Both the position numbers and the translations under genes were made by a program. Source: Mariannaea sp. PMI_226 (lineage: Eukaryota; Ascomycota; Sordariomycetes; Hypocreales; Nectriaceae). Taken from it: a DNA stretch of 64,000 nt. This document shows positions 48,043 through 59,448 of the stretch, piece by piece. Numbering within the stretch: position 1 is the stretch's first letter; every line of letters starts with the position of its first letter. The notes below the pieces were generated by a model that was not told the origin of the DNA, made no database searches, and saw only the letters and a list, made by a program, of their open reading frames with translations. The stretch spans positions 1,550,001 through 1,614,000 of the forward strand of contig JANFOG010000002.1 in the NCBI GenBank assembly GCA_024336345.1, read 5' to 3'.

Positions 48043-49871
48043 ATGAACATGGCCATGCCCGGTACCACAACCACCTCCAAGGTGCGTTGCCGCCCATGCC
48101 TCTTGAAGCTCGACGACCCTTCACTGCTGAAGGAGGCTTGCTACGTCAACGGTCAATGGGTGGATGCAAAGTCCGGCAAGACATTCGGTGTTGACAGTGA
48201 GTATATTTCCTTTTTTCTTTTCTTTCTCGCCTTTGCTTTCGTCAAATAGAAGGAACATGGAAAAAGAAAACAAAAAAAAAAAAGGAAGAGGAGGGAAACC
48301 AACACAAGACATGGCTCCAAACTAACAACCACAAATCCTCCCCCTTGTTCGATATCACATCATCATCGCATTTACTGACCTCTTTATCACCAATGCAGAC
48401 CCTTCAACCCAGGAAGAGCTGGGCCGCTGCCCCGAGTTCGATGGCCAAGACACAGAGGCCGCTATCCAGGCCGCCTCCGCCGCCTTTCCCACTTACCGCA
48501 AGACCCCGGCTCGCCAACGTGCGCGTCTGCTTCGTCGCTGGTACGACCTCATGATTGAGAACGCCGACGACCTCGCCCGCCTCATCACACTCGAGAACGG
48601 CAAGGCCTTTGCCGAGGCCAAGGGCGAGGTTTCCTATGCTGCAAACTTCTTCGAGTGGTTCTCTGAGGAGGCCGCGCGCATCTACGGCGAGACCATCGAG
48701 CCCAGCAACCCTGATTGCCGCGTGGTTACGCTCAAGCAGCCCGTGGGTGTCTGCGGCCTCATCGCACCGTGGAACTTCCCCGCTGCCATGATCACCCGCA
48801 AGGTTGGCCCTGCCCTGGCCGCCGGCTGCACAGTTGTCGTCAAAGCTCCCGCAGAGGCCCCATTCACTGCCCTTGCGCTGGCGGAGCTGGCCCACCGAGC
48901 CGGCATCCCCGCCGGTGTTGTCAACATCATTACGGCGCTCGACAACACCGCCGAGGTCGGCAAGGTGCTGACCACACACCCGGATATCAAGAAGGTCTCA
49001 TTCACTGGATCGACCGGCGTCGGCAGGATTCTCATGAACCAGTCGTCCTCGACCATCAAGAAGTTGTCTCTGGAATTGGGAGGAAACGCTCCCTTTATCG
49101 TGTTTGACGATGCGAACCTCGAGACTGCCGTGCAGGGCCTCATGGCCAGCAAGTTCCGAAACTCTGGCCAGACCTGCGTTTGCGCCAACCGCATCTTTGT
49201 GCACCGCAGCGTCCACGACAAGTTTGTCAAGATGGTCTACGATGTCGTGAGCAGGTTCAAGGTCGGCGATGGTCTCACCGACGGCACCACTCACGGCCCT
49301 CTGATCCACGCCCGCGCTCTCAACAAGATCGAGGCGCACGTCCAGGATGCTCTGGCCAAGGGCGCTCGTCTCGTCCACGGCGGTGAGCGTCTGCCTCACC
49401 TGGGACCCAACTTCTTCGGCCTGACCATGCTGACGGGCATGACCCGCGACATGGACATTTTCGCCGAGGAGACGTTCGGACCCGTGGCCGCTTTCTTCAC
49501 CTTTGACACTGAGGAGGAAGTTATTGCCCTCGCCAATGACACCGATGTTGGTCTTGGAGGATATTTCTACAGCAGGGACGTCAACCGCTGCTGGCGAGTG
49601 GCTGAGGCCCTCGAGGTCGGCATGGTCGGCGTAAACGTCGGTAAGTACCACAGAACAGCGAAAGCTCCCCAACTACCAAACAAAAAAAAAAAGAACATAC
49701 ATCAAAAGAACAGTAACTAATGAGACATGTCATATTCCAGGTGCCTTGAGCGACCCCGCTGCGCCATTCGGCGGTGTCAAGCAGAGCGGTTTTGGGCGAG
49801 AGGGAAGCTTGTACGGTATTGACGAGTACCTCGTTACCAAGATGGTTATGACGGGTATTGAGCGACAGTAG
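48043..49871 (+). CDS. Succinate-semialdehyde dehydrogenase
   Basis: Three exons (48043-48196, 48399-49640, 49741-49871) encode 508 residues, typical for the family. It oxidises succinate semialdehyde to succinate with NAD(P)+, the step after the neighbouring GABA aminotransferase. ALDH features are [18 protein letters not shown] (cofactor fold), Glu277 in LELGGN and the nucleophile Cys311 in [13 protein letters not shown]. Cys313 two residues on matches the redox-sensing CxC of mitochondrial SSADHs. [13 protein letters not shown] near the end is the usual C-terminal signature. The first 20 residues contain Arg and Lys but make no clear mitochondrial presequence. The splice at exon 2/3 restores [14 protein letters not shown]. 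The start MNMAM has a second Met two codons on. Confidence 0.95.
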
Positions 49872-52439
49872 TTTTTTTTTGGTAATTAGCTTTGGTTTTT
49901 TTTATTATGCCCGGTTATGGCTTTCTTTTTTCTTATGAACTAAATATGGGTTTTACAATTGGGAAAAAATACCCAACGGGATGTAGAATGGTTTCAAGGA
50001 GAGGACAAATAGTAGGCTTGATATTCCACACGGAGTAGTATGAATATAAATGAATAAAACATATATAACCCAGCATTAATTCTTATGACGGATACCTCCC
50101 ATCATGACTGAAGGAGCGAATGTTTCCCTAACAAGAGCCCTCCTGCAGGCAGAAGATTGTCTGGACTTTGCCATTTTGGGCCCAGATGGAGGAGTGGAAC
50201 CCTATGAACTGCTGCGTGTGGTGTGGGATTCTGTGACCGAGGTGAGGGAGAGAGTGAGGGAGAGAGGGCGGAGGGGTGGCTTTTGGCCTTCACCTTAAAC
50301 AACACCACGCAAGACATCATGATATGGGGTTTAGCGGGGATGAGTTGCACTGCACCGGGAATTGAGAGCCTAATTTTGTAGGTGGGAGGGGTTCGGGATG
50401 AGGGGAGGGAGTAGGGTAAGTGATTGGCATGGTGTGCTTGTAAGGTTGGGCGTTATGGTGTGTATTATTGTATACCATGTATAAGAGGATTTAGTTGCAA
50501 GGCGGATAATATTATGCCTTTGTGTTGAGGGAGAAGGATAGTAATAGTGTCTTACTTTTTTCAATTTCTTTGTCACACTTCATGAAAAATCCCCCACAGT
50601 GATATAGAGCAGTACATGTCGGGTCTCTCACTGCCGGTGAAGCTATCACAACCACCTCAGCTCCACCACCGGGTGGCCGGCGGTGGTGTTGTTTGACTGC
50701 TTACTACATAGTATATTGTGTGTGATTTTTTAACCAGTGCCCGCCATCCTCCCTCTTCCTCCCCTGCTCCACCGTCATCTCCGCCAGCCAGATCGCCGGG
50801 TTCCCACATACTGGTCTCCGGTCCCATCAGATCTGGGATCTAGGGAAGGCAAAAGTCGGGATATAGTACTCCTCGACATCTTAGCGAGCCCTCTTTTTTT
50901 ACTTAATAATGTCCTTTCTCATTCTTCTCTTTCGCACTCTCCTGCCATTTAGCTTATTGAACTACACTACTAGACACGCCCCCCTTCGCCTTTTCCCCCC
51001 ACCTTTCCCCCAACTTCCATCAGTTCTCTCCAACTTTTAGTCTTGGTTTTGGCCGACGGCGCTTGGACCGGCTACCTCCGCAGCCCGGACCGGTCCCGGG
51101 CTCACCGAGAGAGCGGACACCTTTGACACCTTGAAATATACGTATCCCCTGACCTCCCCGAGCATGACAACGGGGGTTGGGGCGTGGGAGAGAGAGGCAA
51201 AGCCACAGCCGCCACGACCGGGAGCCAGGTGCCGGTCCCGCTTCTTTTGGGATCCTTCTCGAGGGGCGTGTGAACCATGGCCAGGGCATGGCAAGGGAAG
51301 ACAGTATTGTGTATTGGCCAAGGCCTGCATCGGACATCAAATACCATCAGCAGGAGTAAGCAGCTGAGGCAGTAAAGACAGCAAAACCCCAGGTGCCGTG
51401 TGATGTCGTCATGAAGAGGTAACTCCCCAGCCATTATCATGGTCCTGGTCCCTGTCCATGGCCGTGGTTGTGTGGCTAGATTCATGCACGTTGTGTGTAT
51501 GTGCGCTCTGCATTGCACGCTGCATCAAGTGACGAGAGAGGAGCTGAGCCCTATTTGGCCAAACATGCATTTTGCATACGACGTATATGCGGGGGAAATG
51601 CTATCAAACCGAATCAGCTTCTCAGCACCCATTGCCAGATATGATGCTCTGCATGAGGCGTGGGATGCATCTTTGCACATGGATAAACATGTCCGGAGGG
51701 TCTCACTGCAGATGCAGCTTGGCCAAGAGAGGGATTAGGGGGAAGAGGGAAGGGGGGGAGTTCAGATTCCTATCATGCCAACTTTCTACTATGTAGGCAT
51801 CTCTATTCCGTAAGTCGCCAGATATTGGCGTTGGTTCGCTTCTCTTACCTGCGAACCTATGTCTCATGACCTTGGGCAAGATGAAATATCAACTCGGTAC
51901 CACACCACAAAACATATAGATGGACTTGACAAAGGGGGCTGCTAATGCGGCACGTTTACCCGGATAAAAACAGAGTCATGACAACAACCCCTGTTAGCTA
52001 CGTAGTATGTAAGACAGTAATTACGAAGTGTGCAGTCTTTCGTATACTGCCCAGAAAAGTATCGCCCATGTTCGTCTTAGTTATTTAATTCTTCAGTTGA
52101 CTTTGCCCAGCATCTATATCTTCCCCAGCCTCCGATCTCGCTCTGGTGCTGTTCCATAAATGTTTTAAAGCGGGAAAACAAGAGAGTAAGAATTATATAT
52201 TGCGGCTCACTCGGAACCGAGGATAATACTCTTACTCGTGCATAGTACAGGGCTCTCCGGAGTTCCCTTGAGGGTACATGTCCCAATGTTCTACAGCACG
52301 TAAGCAAGTTGTAATTTTGCTCACAGGACATGACCTATAGGGACTTTACAGTTCCGTTACCCTGAAGGACATCATTTTCCTCTGTAAAAAAAAAAACACA
52401 TAGGCCATTTTTAATAGTAGAAAAAGGAAAATAAAGAGG
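49872..52439. other. Gene-free gap downstream of SSADH
   Basis: No gene supported. It begins with the SSADH 3' UTR (T-rich, 49872-50080). Short frames around 50100, 51020-51520 and 51439-51738 lack domains. A hydrophobic-looking composition at 51040-51360 is GC-rich but has no conserved protein signal. Confidence 0.45.
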
Positions 52440-53036
52440 GAAACTTCGCCCCGGACGTGGCGTCCGGAGGCCCCGGGGCAGTTGACCTCCGGGGCTCCGG
52501 TCGGGTTCATAGGTAATTCGGTTATTCATTCTCACTTCGCATAGCCGAACATAGGGTTCGGGCACCAGATGTCATTGAGCACGGACAGCGTAGAGCCATA
52601 ACTACCGGTCGAGGGAGAAAAGAGCAGCGGCAGTAAGAGTGAGCACTTTATTAAGCGTCATGTACGTAATTATCACGGGGAACCGTCTCTCCGTTCCCAG
52701 ATTTCCCCGGATCATTATTTGCCTCCCGGGGTTTGGGAAGACACTAAGTTATTATTATTATTATTTTCTTTTAAATAATAATACATGGAGAAACTCGGTC
52801 ATCGTCCTTGACGTATTTGTGATTGTCATCGCCAAGAGCCGGCGGCCGGCCACGGGGGACGGGACGACACGGGGGCGTGTGTCACGGCTGCGAACCGGGA
52901 CGGAGCGAAAGGGAGCCGGTGAGGTGGCTAGAGGACTGAGGGAGACAACATAGAAGACAGGTTGTAGATAAGAGTATATTGGCTATTGATTTTTTTGAGG
53001 CGCCGGGACGAGCGTCACACGACGTCGCGAGGGACA
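52440..53036 (-). mobile_element. LTR-retrotransposon remnant: one LTR plus primer-binding site and short internal stub
   Basis: Read on the minus strand, 53036-52570 starts TGTCCC and ends AATGACA, giving the inverted TGTC/GACA ends expected of an LTR (467 bp). Two bases later, 52567-52554 reads TGGTGCCCGAACCC, which fits a primer-binding site complementary to a tRNA 3' end with CCA. Inside the LTR are a TTTAAA-type box near 52770 and AATAAA at 52652-52647, in the right order for U3-R-U5. Beyond the binding site, about 110 bp of GC-rich, hairpin-forming sequence runs to about 52440, where the local composition changes abruptly. No reverse transcriptase or second LTR is present, so the element is truncated. 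Confidence 0.6.
52554..52567 (-). other. Putative retrotransposon primer-binding site
   Basis: The minus strand reads TGGTGCCCGAACCC immediately inside the inferred LTR end. The TGG start and the GAACC core are what a sequence complementary to a tRNA T-arm and CCA end would give. The primer tRNA was not identified. Confidence 0.55.
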
Positions 53037-53206
53037 TTCTTGAGGCCCATCGTGAGGCCCAACCAAACGTTATGACCCCGTGCCATCTATCTCAGCCTCC
53101 AAGTGGCTGGCCGTAAATTTATCCCCGGCAACAATTCAACAGAGCTGACTTGGACAACGTTTTTCGATACTTCTTTGTTTTTGTTCTCGACTTCTTCCGA
53201 GGAGCC

Positions 53207-53894
53207 TCACTTTTGCTCCTCGGCAGCAGCGAGGATACCTTCTACCCGTTTGACCTTATCCTCGGCTGTTTGCTTCTTATCCGTCCTGTTTGTTTCTTTA
53301 TGAGCATCCAAATCGCAGATCCAACTCTTCCTTGCAAGGGCATGGAGAAAGAAAAGAAGAGAAAATTCTTACCTTGTGCCAACTCTCATGGAAGACTGAA
53401 CTCTCACGACGCCGCGCTTGTGTACCACGGCGTGAGCTTTGCCGATGGCGGCCATGACTTCATCCCATGGGCCCTCTGTAAGTGTGATATCTTTCTTAGC
53501 TCATCTAATCCAATGGTCCAAAACCCCTACATGTTTTCCGTCTCCCAGCAGAGTATGCTAGGGGATTTTGAACGGGAGTAACATTGGGGGGGGAATGGGT
53601 GAGAGAGAAAAGAGGGATAGGGAGAGTGCCAGTAGGCCCCAGGAAAATCACTCACCAACTGTGGTTCCAGCCGAGTGAAGAGTGTACTTGAGACCGCTGG
53701 CCTTGAGCACCTTTTGCACCTCCGCAATGTCTGCTGCTACCGAAACACTGCCCGTACCGATCTGGTTTCAATTTTATTTCACTTAGCATGAGCGTTGACG
53801 GGGGTGGCGAGACGGCGTGACAAAAAAAACTCACCGGCAGCAAACAGAAGTCTGCGTAACAGGCCTCTGGGGTGGGAATACTGGCGTAGTCCAT
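53207..53894 (-). CDS. Thiamine-binding/YkoF-like protein, Ecm15/MTH1187 family
   Basis: Four small exons (53894-53835, 53761-53656, 53475-53373, 53285-53207) encode 115 residues. The chain reads through the family core CYADFCLLPIGTGSVS, ADIAEVQKVLKASGLKYTLHSAGTTVEGPWDEVMAAIGKAH in pieces, and ends in a charged helix. Family members are small ferredoxin-like-fold proteins; several bacterial and archaeal relatives bind thiamine or hydroxymethylpyrimidine, and yeast Ecm15 is of unknown role. Each splice restores conserved residues, which is the main support for so many short exons. It is probably cytosolic. Confidence 0.85.
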
Positions 53895-54530
53895 GATTCG
53901 TCTCCTTCCTAGCGTGAAATTGTGAGTTGCTATAGAAGCTCGAGTCGTGTTTACGAGGCTCAATCGAGTATATCTACTGAACATTGGGTGACGTGGGAGA
54001 TACGACGAATCACTGGTCGAAAGGGCTGGGAGGTTTGAGAGAGTTTGAACGATTTCCTCATTGGTCAGACCCCGAAATTTTTATAAGACTGGCGAAAGTC
54101 GATGGGCTTCAACTCCACACATGGCTCACGGAATAAAATAACCAATACTGGCATTAAGAAGGAGATGGCAGCGTAAATATGGCGAAGACATTCTATTGTG
54201 CCATATCTATTCATATGTTGATGGATTTATACACATATTTATTTTTGTGCTTCTAGTTTGCGACCCTCCCTCTACTCTATGCTAAATGCTAAAATGCCGC
54301 CCAATGCTCAGTATCTTCCCCCTTTACTATCTCTCCCTGGTTCACACACATATGCAAAAGGGCCATATATAAATAAAAAAAAGGAAAGGAAGGAAGTGTG
54401 CTATGTAGATCCCGGAACGCCTCGCTTTGTAATTATGCAATAATACTGAAAATGCCGATAGATGTCAAGGGGGGACGGAGGTGGGGACCAGCCGCTCCTT
54501 GCGCGATGTGAATAAGGTGCAACTCAACCA
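53895..54530. other. Gap between Ecm15-like promoter and PLC-like 3' end
   Basis: The Ecm15-like promoter lies next to 53894 and the 3' UTR of the PLC-like gene next to 54531. A/T-rich near 54170-54260. No other feature was seen. Confidence 0.4.
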
Positions 54531-55628
54531 TTATACCAAGGTGATGACAGCTGTGACAAAGGCAATGAGAGCGACGACACCCATATTCTTGTCTCGGCCA
54601 TTGGCCGCGGAAGAGCCATCATCATCGCCCTCAGACGAGACAGTAGCACGGCCAGTGACGTCGGAAATGCCATTGATGCGATCAGCAGCCACCATGACAT
54701 TGCCTTCATCGAACAAGTCGACGAGCACAAAATTGGGCTTGGCATTCCATTCGGTGTTGCACTCTTTCAGGTGCTTTCCCAGGTTGCCATCTTCAGTGGT
54801 GTTGGCGCTGTTGACGATGTTGATATTGGTCACATCGGGGATGAAGAACGAGGTGCCGGAACCAATGGTCTGATACTTGAAATGATTGACAAGGCTGAGG
54901 TAGTTGCTCGACACGGCAGTTGCGGCAGAGTTGAGCTTGGATGGTCGATCGACAGTACAGTTGAACCCATCAAGGCTGACAACTTCAAAGGCTGTCTCAA
55001 AAACGTAATCGAACTCGGGGAGAAGATATGGGTATTCAGGCGTGGCTTTGGTGTTGGTGAGGAAGGAGACGAGGCGCGTGTTGCTCGCAATCATGTTCTC
55101 GAGAGTAGGCCAGTCACCAGTGGGAGCCTCGGTGGAGTTGGGTTTGTAAGCATACTTGGCAATGCCGGAGTTGTTGAACATGGGACCAAAATCGGTGGCA
55201 TCGACTTCGTCCGAATTGACCAGCAAAAGAGTAACGACATCATTTGGGTTCTGGCTCATCCAGTAGCTGATCTTTGAAAGCCAGTCCTCCAGCGTCCCAG
55301 CATCGAGCAGCTCGCATGAGGTGTGACATAAGTGCAGTGTGTCGTTGGACTTGTGGACCTGAGCCTGGAGGAATCGAAGACCGGCATCAAGCGCGACAGT
55401 GGCGTTCTTGAACTGGTTGCCGGCGGAAACGATGGCTTCGGATCCGTCTCGAAGAAAGGAGCTTCCGTGTGCACCCATGTAGGTGACATTGTTATAGTTT
55501 CGGGAGCATAGCGAGGGCGAATTGTTGCATGCGGTCGCGGCGCTGACGGGAGAGATGAGGGCGACGGTGGCGGCTAGGAGGCCAACGACTCCTGCGGTAG
55601 CAGAGCGGCAGAATCTGGGAACGACCAT
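54531..55628 (-). CDS. Secreted PLC-like phosphodiesterase, probably GPI-anchored
   Basis: A single exon of 365 residues from the ATG at 55628; an in-frame ATG at 55691 would add 21 residues ahead of the signal peptide and is less likely. Residues 1-30 form a signal peptide (AGVVGLLAATVALISPVSA). The PI-PLC X-like barrel shows the first catalytic His in MGAHGSSFL (His54) and the second in LHLCHTSC (His102). Five Asn-x-Ser/Thr sites are visible in the first half, fitting secretion. The C-terminus has a small-residue stretch (SSAANG), a short spacer and a hydrophobic end (VVALIAFVTAVITLV), a GPI-anchor signal. Such fungal proteins are cell-surface or extracellular; the substrate is unproven. 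Full PI-PLC motifs were not all visible. Confidence 0.87.
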   Translation of the reverse strand: MVVPRFCRSATAGVVGLLAATVALISPVSAATACNNSPSLCSRNYNNVTYMGAHGSSFLRDGSEAIVSAGNQFKNATVALDAGLRFLQAQVHKSNDTLHLCHTSCELLDAGTLEDWLSKISYWMSQNPNDVVTLLLVNSDEVDATDFGPMFNNSGIAKYAYKPNSTEAPTGDWPTLENMIASNTRLVSFLTNTKATPEYPYLLPEFDYVFETAFEVVSLDGFNCTVDRPSKLNSAATAVSSNYLSLVNHFKYQTIGSGTSFFIPDVTNINIVNSANTTEDGNLGKHLKECNTEWNAKPNFVLVDLFDEGNVMVAADRINGISDVTGRATVSSEGDDDGSSAANGRDKNMGVVALIAFVTAVITLV

Positions 55629-55739
55629 CTCGGGGATGTGGGTGTGTCTAATGGATATCGTCGAAGCGAAATAGTAGAAGTGGGAAGTCAAGGTATTGAC
55701 TTGGAACAGGCAGTGTCGGATCTCGCTTTTCTAATGATA

Positions 55740-55740
<1 letters not shown>

Positions 55741-55775
<35 letters not shown>
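55741..55775. repeat. (AT)n microsatellite
   Basis: Alternating AT run with one or two G interruptions, about 110 bp upstream of the PLC-like start codon. Confidence 0.95.
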
Positions 55776-55777
<2 letters not shown>

Positions 55778-57272
55778 ACGAAGGAAAAGAAGGGTGGTCG
55801 GTAATGGGGGAGGGAAGGAGAAGAAGAGCAGGAGGAAGATGAAGAAATAAAGTATAAAATCCTCAATGATAAATCTATTTCAAGAAGAAAAAGAGAGATA
55901 TGGAGAAGAAGAAAAAGAAAAAGAAAAAGAAAAGGCAGACGGAAGGATGGACAAGAAAATGAGTAAGAAAGGTTCTTGAGTAGGAAAAGGTATGGATTAC
56001 GGAGCAAATATGGTGTCTGTAACCACATGTGTAGGACTACTGCCTCATCTGCGGCTCGTCAAGGGCCAAACTAGTCCGTGCTTTTGGGGAGGCTGACGTT
56101 GACGTTTGCTTTGGCCCCATTTATTTTGTTCGTTTCAAGTGCTTTATTTTTTTATTTTTATTTTTATATTTTACAGCACACCATCTTTTCTGTAGGTACC
56201 TACCAAGGCACCGTATCTCAACGGTCCGAGTCAATTCGATAGGTACATTCGGCGTTATAAGTGGCAACAATTAAGCAGCCATTATCCATGGTGGTTCTGC
56301 TATCATTGAGCCATGAAGAACTACTTAGTCTCAATATCTTCATTACGAAAAGATTAATTAATTAAAAGAAATTAAATAAAGATAAAAGGGGAGATAACAA
56401 AAAGTCCATCTGCAAAGGTAACGATCGTCGACTTGCAAAGATTACACATGAGAGGAAACGTGCTAAGTGAGCCAAGGCTTTAAAGATTGAGGCTGCGTAT
56501 GCTGCGCCCCGACACAAAGACGTCAGCTTGTGAGGGCGACAGCCGGTACGTGGCAAAAGGTGCCACACAGTACATGTTCTTTGCATCGTACATGAGTCGC
56601 CGCATATACACAGTACACAGTAGGCAAATGCTGCTTGTGCCATCAGCTGGTAATGGGCGCTGGGACCAATTGCAAGCGAGACGTTGCACGATCCCAAAAC
56701 GACTCGAATATTAAGTGAATGACGACAGTTACAACGCAAGATCGGAAATGAAATAGAGAGAGAAAAAAAATCCAGAGGTGTCTCGACCTGTAGAAACCAC
56801 CCCAGTGTTATCGGGAATATTCAGTCTTGCCCACCTGTAAGTAAGAATACCTTTCAATGGTCAGCACCGTGCACCTCTCCCTCCCTCTCTTCGAAATCGC
56901 CAGGGCAGTGCTTACCAGCCAAGACATAAAATGGCCACATATTCCCCCGTACTTCAACAAAAGGGTTACGTATGCTCCCTATCCACTGTGCCTACTACTT
57001 ATGCATGCATGTACTACGGGTACGCAGTGGAGGCTGCGTCTATTTTTACCAGGTGCTGGAACCTCTTCTCGTTGCCATCCATCCATCAAAAATACGACGT
57101 GACGACTTTGTAGGAAGCAAACCAGTTATGACTATTGGCCAATAACAGGATGCGAACCCTTGTACTATCTTCCATGTCTCCTGGAGAGTGCAGGCCCCTA
57201 GCAGGATTACAAATGTACTCTGTAGAATCAATACCCGTGCCCGAGTGCCGAATCCCAAGAACATGTTGGTCT

Positions 57273-57306
57273 GTATGTATGCATGCATGTATGTATGTAT
57301 GTATGT
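57273..57306. repeat. (GTAT)n repeat with GCAT variants
   Basis: Tetranucleotide tract GTATGTATGCATGCATGTAT continuing in the same pattern to 57306. Confidence 0.93.
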
Positions 57307-57846
57307 ACAGGATTGTGGCATTGCATTGCTGAGCTACCGCACCTCGCAGGATTAGTGAGGGCTTCAGCATTAAATGAGCTTACGAATATCTAAATCATAA
57401 TGTAATCATATATCTTCCAAATCAAAATGGATGTCAAGTGCTCAGCCAAAGGTTGTATGTAATCCCGATGGCCTGTAGTGGAAGGATTGCAAGGCACTGT
57501 ATAAATCAACGAGATATTCGTACATCAGCCCGATCAAGACTCCCTTCTCCGATAGCAGACAAAAAAAAGTACGCTTATGCAGCCTTCAATAACTCTACTG
57601 GTACTGTTACGTTTGCTGTTCATTGTTTGTTTCTCCGTAGTCTCTCTCCATCACTCTCATCACGAACAGAAGCGTACCTCGTACAGACAGATCCTTGACA
57701 GCCAATTTAGAAAAGGAAGACAGACACCTTGCCGCCAGAACTCAATTTGCTTGGCTAAAGCGAGGCCCCCCCTTTTCCATGCTATTCCATCATAGGATTA
57801 ATTATTTGCATTGGATCTCTCAAAGTGTTCATTGTCAATACTTCCC

Positions 57847-59448
57847 TTACTCGGGATCATCTGCCAACTTGTTCTCAGCTGCTGCCGCTTCCATCTCCTT
57901 GAGCTGCTTCTGGCCTTCCTCTGTGGTCGCATCAATAATTTGCTCTTCAAGACTTAGAATGTTGGCCTGTGAATCATGATTTGGTTAGCTTTCCCCTCTT
58001 CAAATGTAATATAATGTTTTGTGATTCACAAACCTCTCCAAAAAGGCCAATCAGCTCCTCAGCCTCGTCAACCTTCATGTTACCAAGCACCTTGTTCACT
58101 TTATCCAGCTCTCCAGACTCTAAAGCCTTCTTCATTTCCGGCTTGAAACTTTCAAAGATCTTTCTCGCCTCCTGTTCCTCTGGGTCCTCGCTATCAGCGG
58201 CCGGTACTTTGATCTGGATCACAGTACCGGGCTCCACGGCGTGGAGCTGGATCTGCTCAACACCTTCGGCATCGCCTTCCTTCGCCCGCTCGGCAATGAT
58301 CTCTCGTGATCTCGTTCGAATTTTCATGAACGTATCCTGCACATCCTTGTAAAAGACCTCCTGAGCCTGATGACCCTTAGTGGTGATACGTTTGAAGAAC
58401 AAGCCCACACCGTCCTTGCCAAGAGCACGGCAATACTGCAAGAGTAGGCCCTGATGCACATATTGTCTGCAGAGGTCATCCTTGTTCTCGAGAGCAGCAT
58501 CAAAGGCAAGAACGAGAAGACCATCGGTGTTCTTTTCGGTCAAGACCTCGGGGTTATGTGACAGGAACTGCAAGCTTGTCGAGTAGTGGTCGGATTGAAT
58601 CTGGCCAAACTTTTTGGCTGCAGGGGTGGCCTCGACCTCATCATCATCTTCATCCACCTTGACTTCCTGGTTGGCAGCACTAGATCCAGACGCGGCACCA
58701 AAGCCAGGGTTCAGGAGCTCGACCTGAGTGGACTCCTTCTTCTCGGTAGGTTTCGACTTATTAACATGGGAACTGTCAAATCCAGTGTGAATGCCCTCGC
58801 TCGTGATTTTCCGGCCTTCCTCCTTCTCCAGCTCCCCGAGCTTGGCCAGGAGTTCCTTCTGCAAGTTTTTGACCTTGTTTTCGTGCTCTTGGATCTCGTC
58901 AATCATGGCATCATATCTGTTTTCCGGCTTCTTCTCATCCAAGGCTTTGTTAACTTGGTCAAGAAGCGTAGCCATCATCTTGGTGTACGAAGGCAGCTCC
59001 TTCTCGTCGCTGTGTACGCCTTCGGGTCGTGGCGGGGGTTGATCATCCTTGGGGTTTCCCGCAGATTCCATAACAGCTTGAAAGGCCACTTCGGCGGGGT
59101 TACGTGTAGCAGCCTCTGAAGCGTGAGCTCGTAGCGAAGCGAGCAGTGCGGAGATGCGCTTCATCAGGCCATCGTTGATGATGCGCTCATATTTGAGCGT
59201 CTCGATCTGGTGCTTGCGCTGCTGGCGTTCCTGGTGGATCTGAGCTTGCTTTGCTCGGATGAAAGATCGTTTGTCGACATTGGGATGCACCTCGATATCG
59301 GAGTCATCACTGAGCTCCAGGGCGTCCTGAAGAGAGGAGGGTGAGTAAGCAAGATCGAAGCAAGAGGAGGGGGTGAGAAGGAGTTGGAGGTGGAATTGTA
59401 GCTATCCGCAGAGCTATGACATACCCATTTGCTGTAGTCCACAGGCAT
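57847..59448 (-). CDS. Hsp90 co-chaperone Cdc37
   Basis: Three exons (59448-59425, 59326-58034, 57966-57847) encode 478 residues. Cdc37 delivers protein kinases to Hsp90 in the cytosol. The conserved start MPVDYSKWDALELSDDSD is recovered only by joining the 24-nt first exon to exon 2; Ser14 sits in an acidic context and corresponds to the CK2-phosphorylated Ser of yeast and animal Cdc37. A long N-terminal coiled coil (IHQERQQRKHQIETLKYERI) binds client kinases, the middle domain (QFLSHNPEVLT to VQDTFMKIRTRSREI) contacts Hsp90, and a short acidic C-terminal domain closes the protein. Its 5' end lies about 350 bp from the tRNA gene. Confidence 0.96.

Larger units (their letters stand above)
55629..57846. 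other. Gap between PLC-like promoter and Cdc37 3' end
   Basis: Holds the promoter of the PLC-like gene with an (AT)n tract at 55741-55775, a purine-rich block at 55795-55960, a T4-5A array at 56145-56172 and a GTAT/GCAT repeat at 57273-57306. No supported gene. Confidence 0.45.

Noticed and set aside
48404..49672. Two long minus-strand frames (191 and 224 codons) antisense to SSADH
   Set aside because: They lie entirely over the SSADH coding exon and have no recognisable motifs; codon bias explains their openness.
53150..53581. 143-codon plus-strand frame with a hydrophobic N-terminus
   Set aside because: It overlaps three exons and two introns of the Ecm15-like gene on the other strand, whose spliced product matches a known family.
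54771..55277. 168-codon plus-strand frame opposite the PLC-like gene
   Set aside because: It lies wholly inside a gene with a signal peptide, catalytic His motifs and a GPI signal on the minus strand.
58586..59119. 177-codon frame opposite Cdc37
   Set aside because: Shadow of the Cdc37 coiled-coil exon; its Leu/Phe-rich peptide comes from reading Glu/Lys codons on the other strand.
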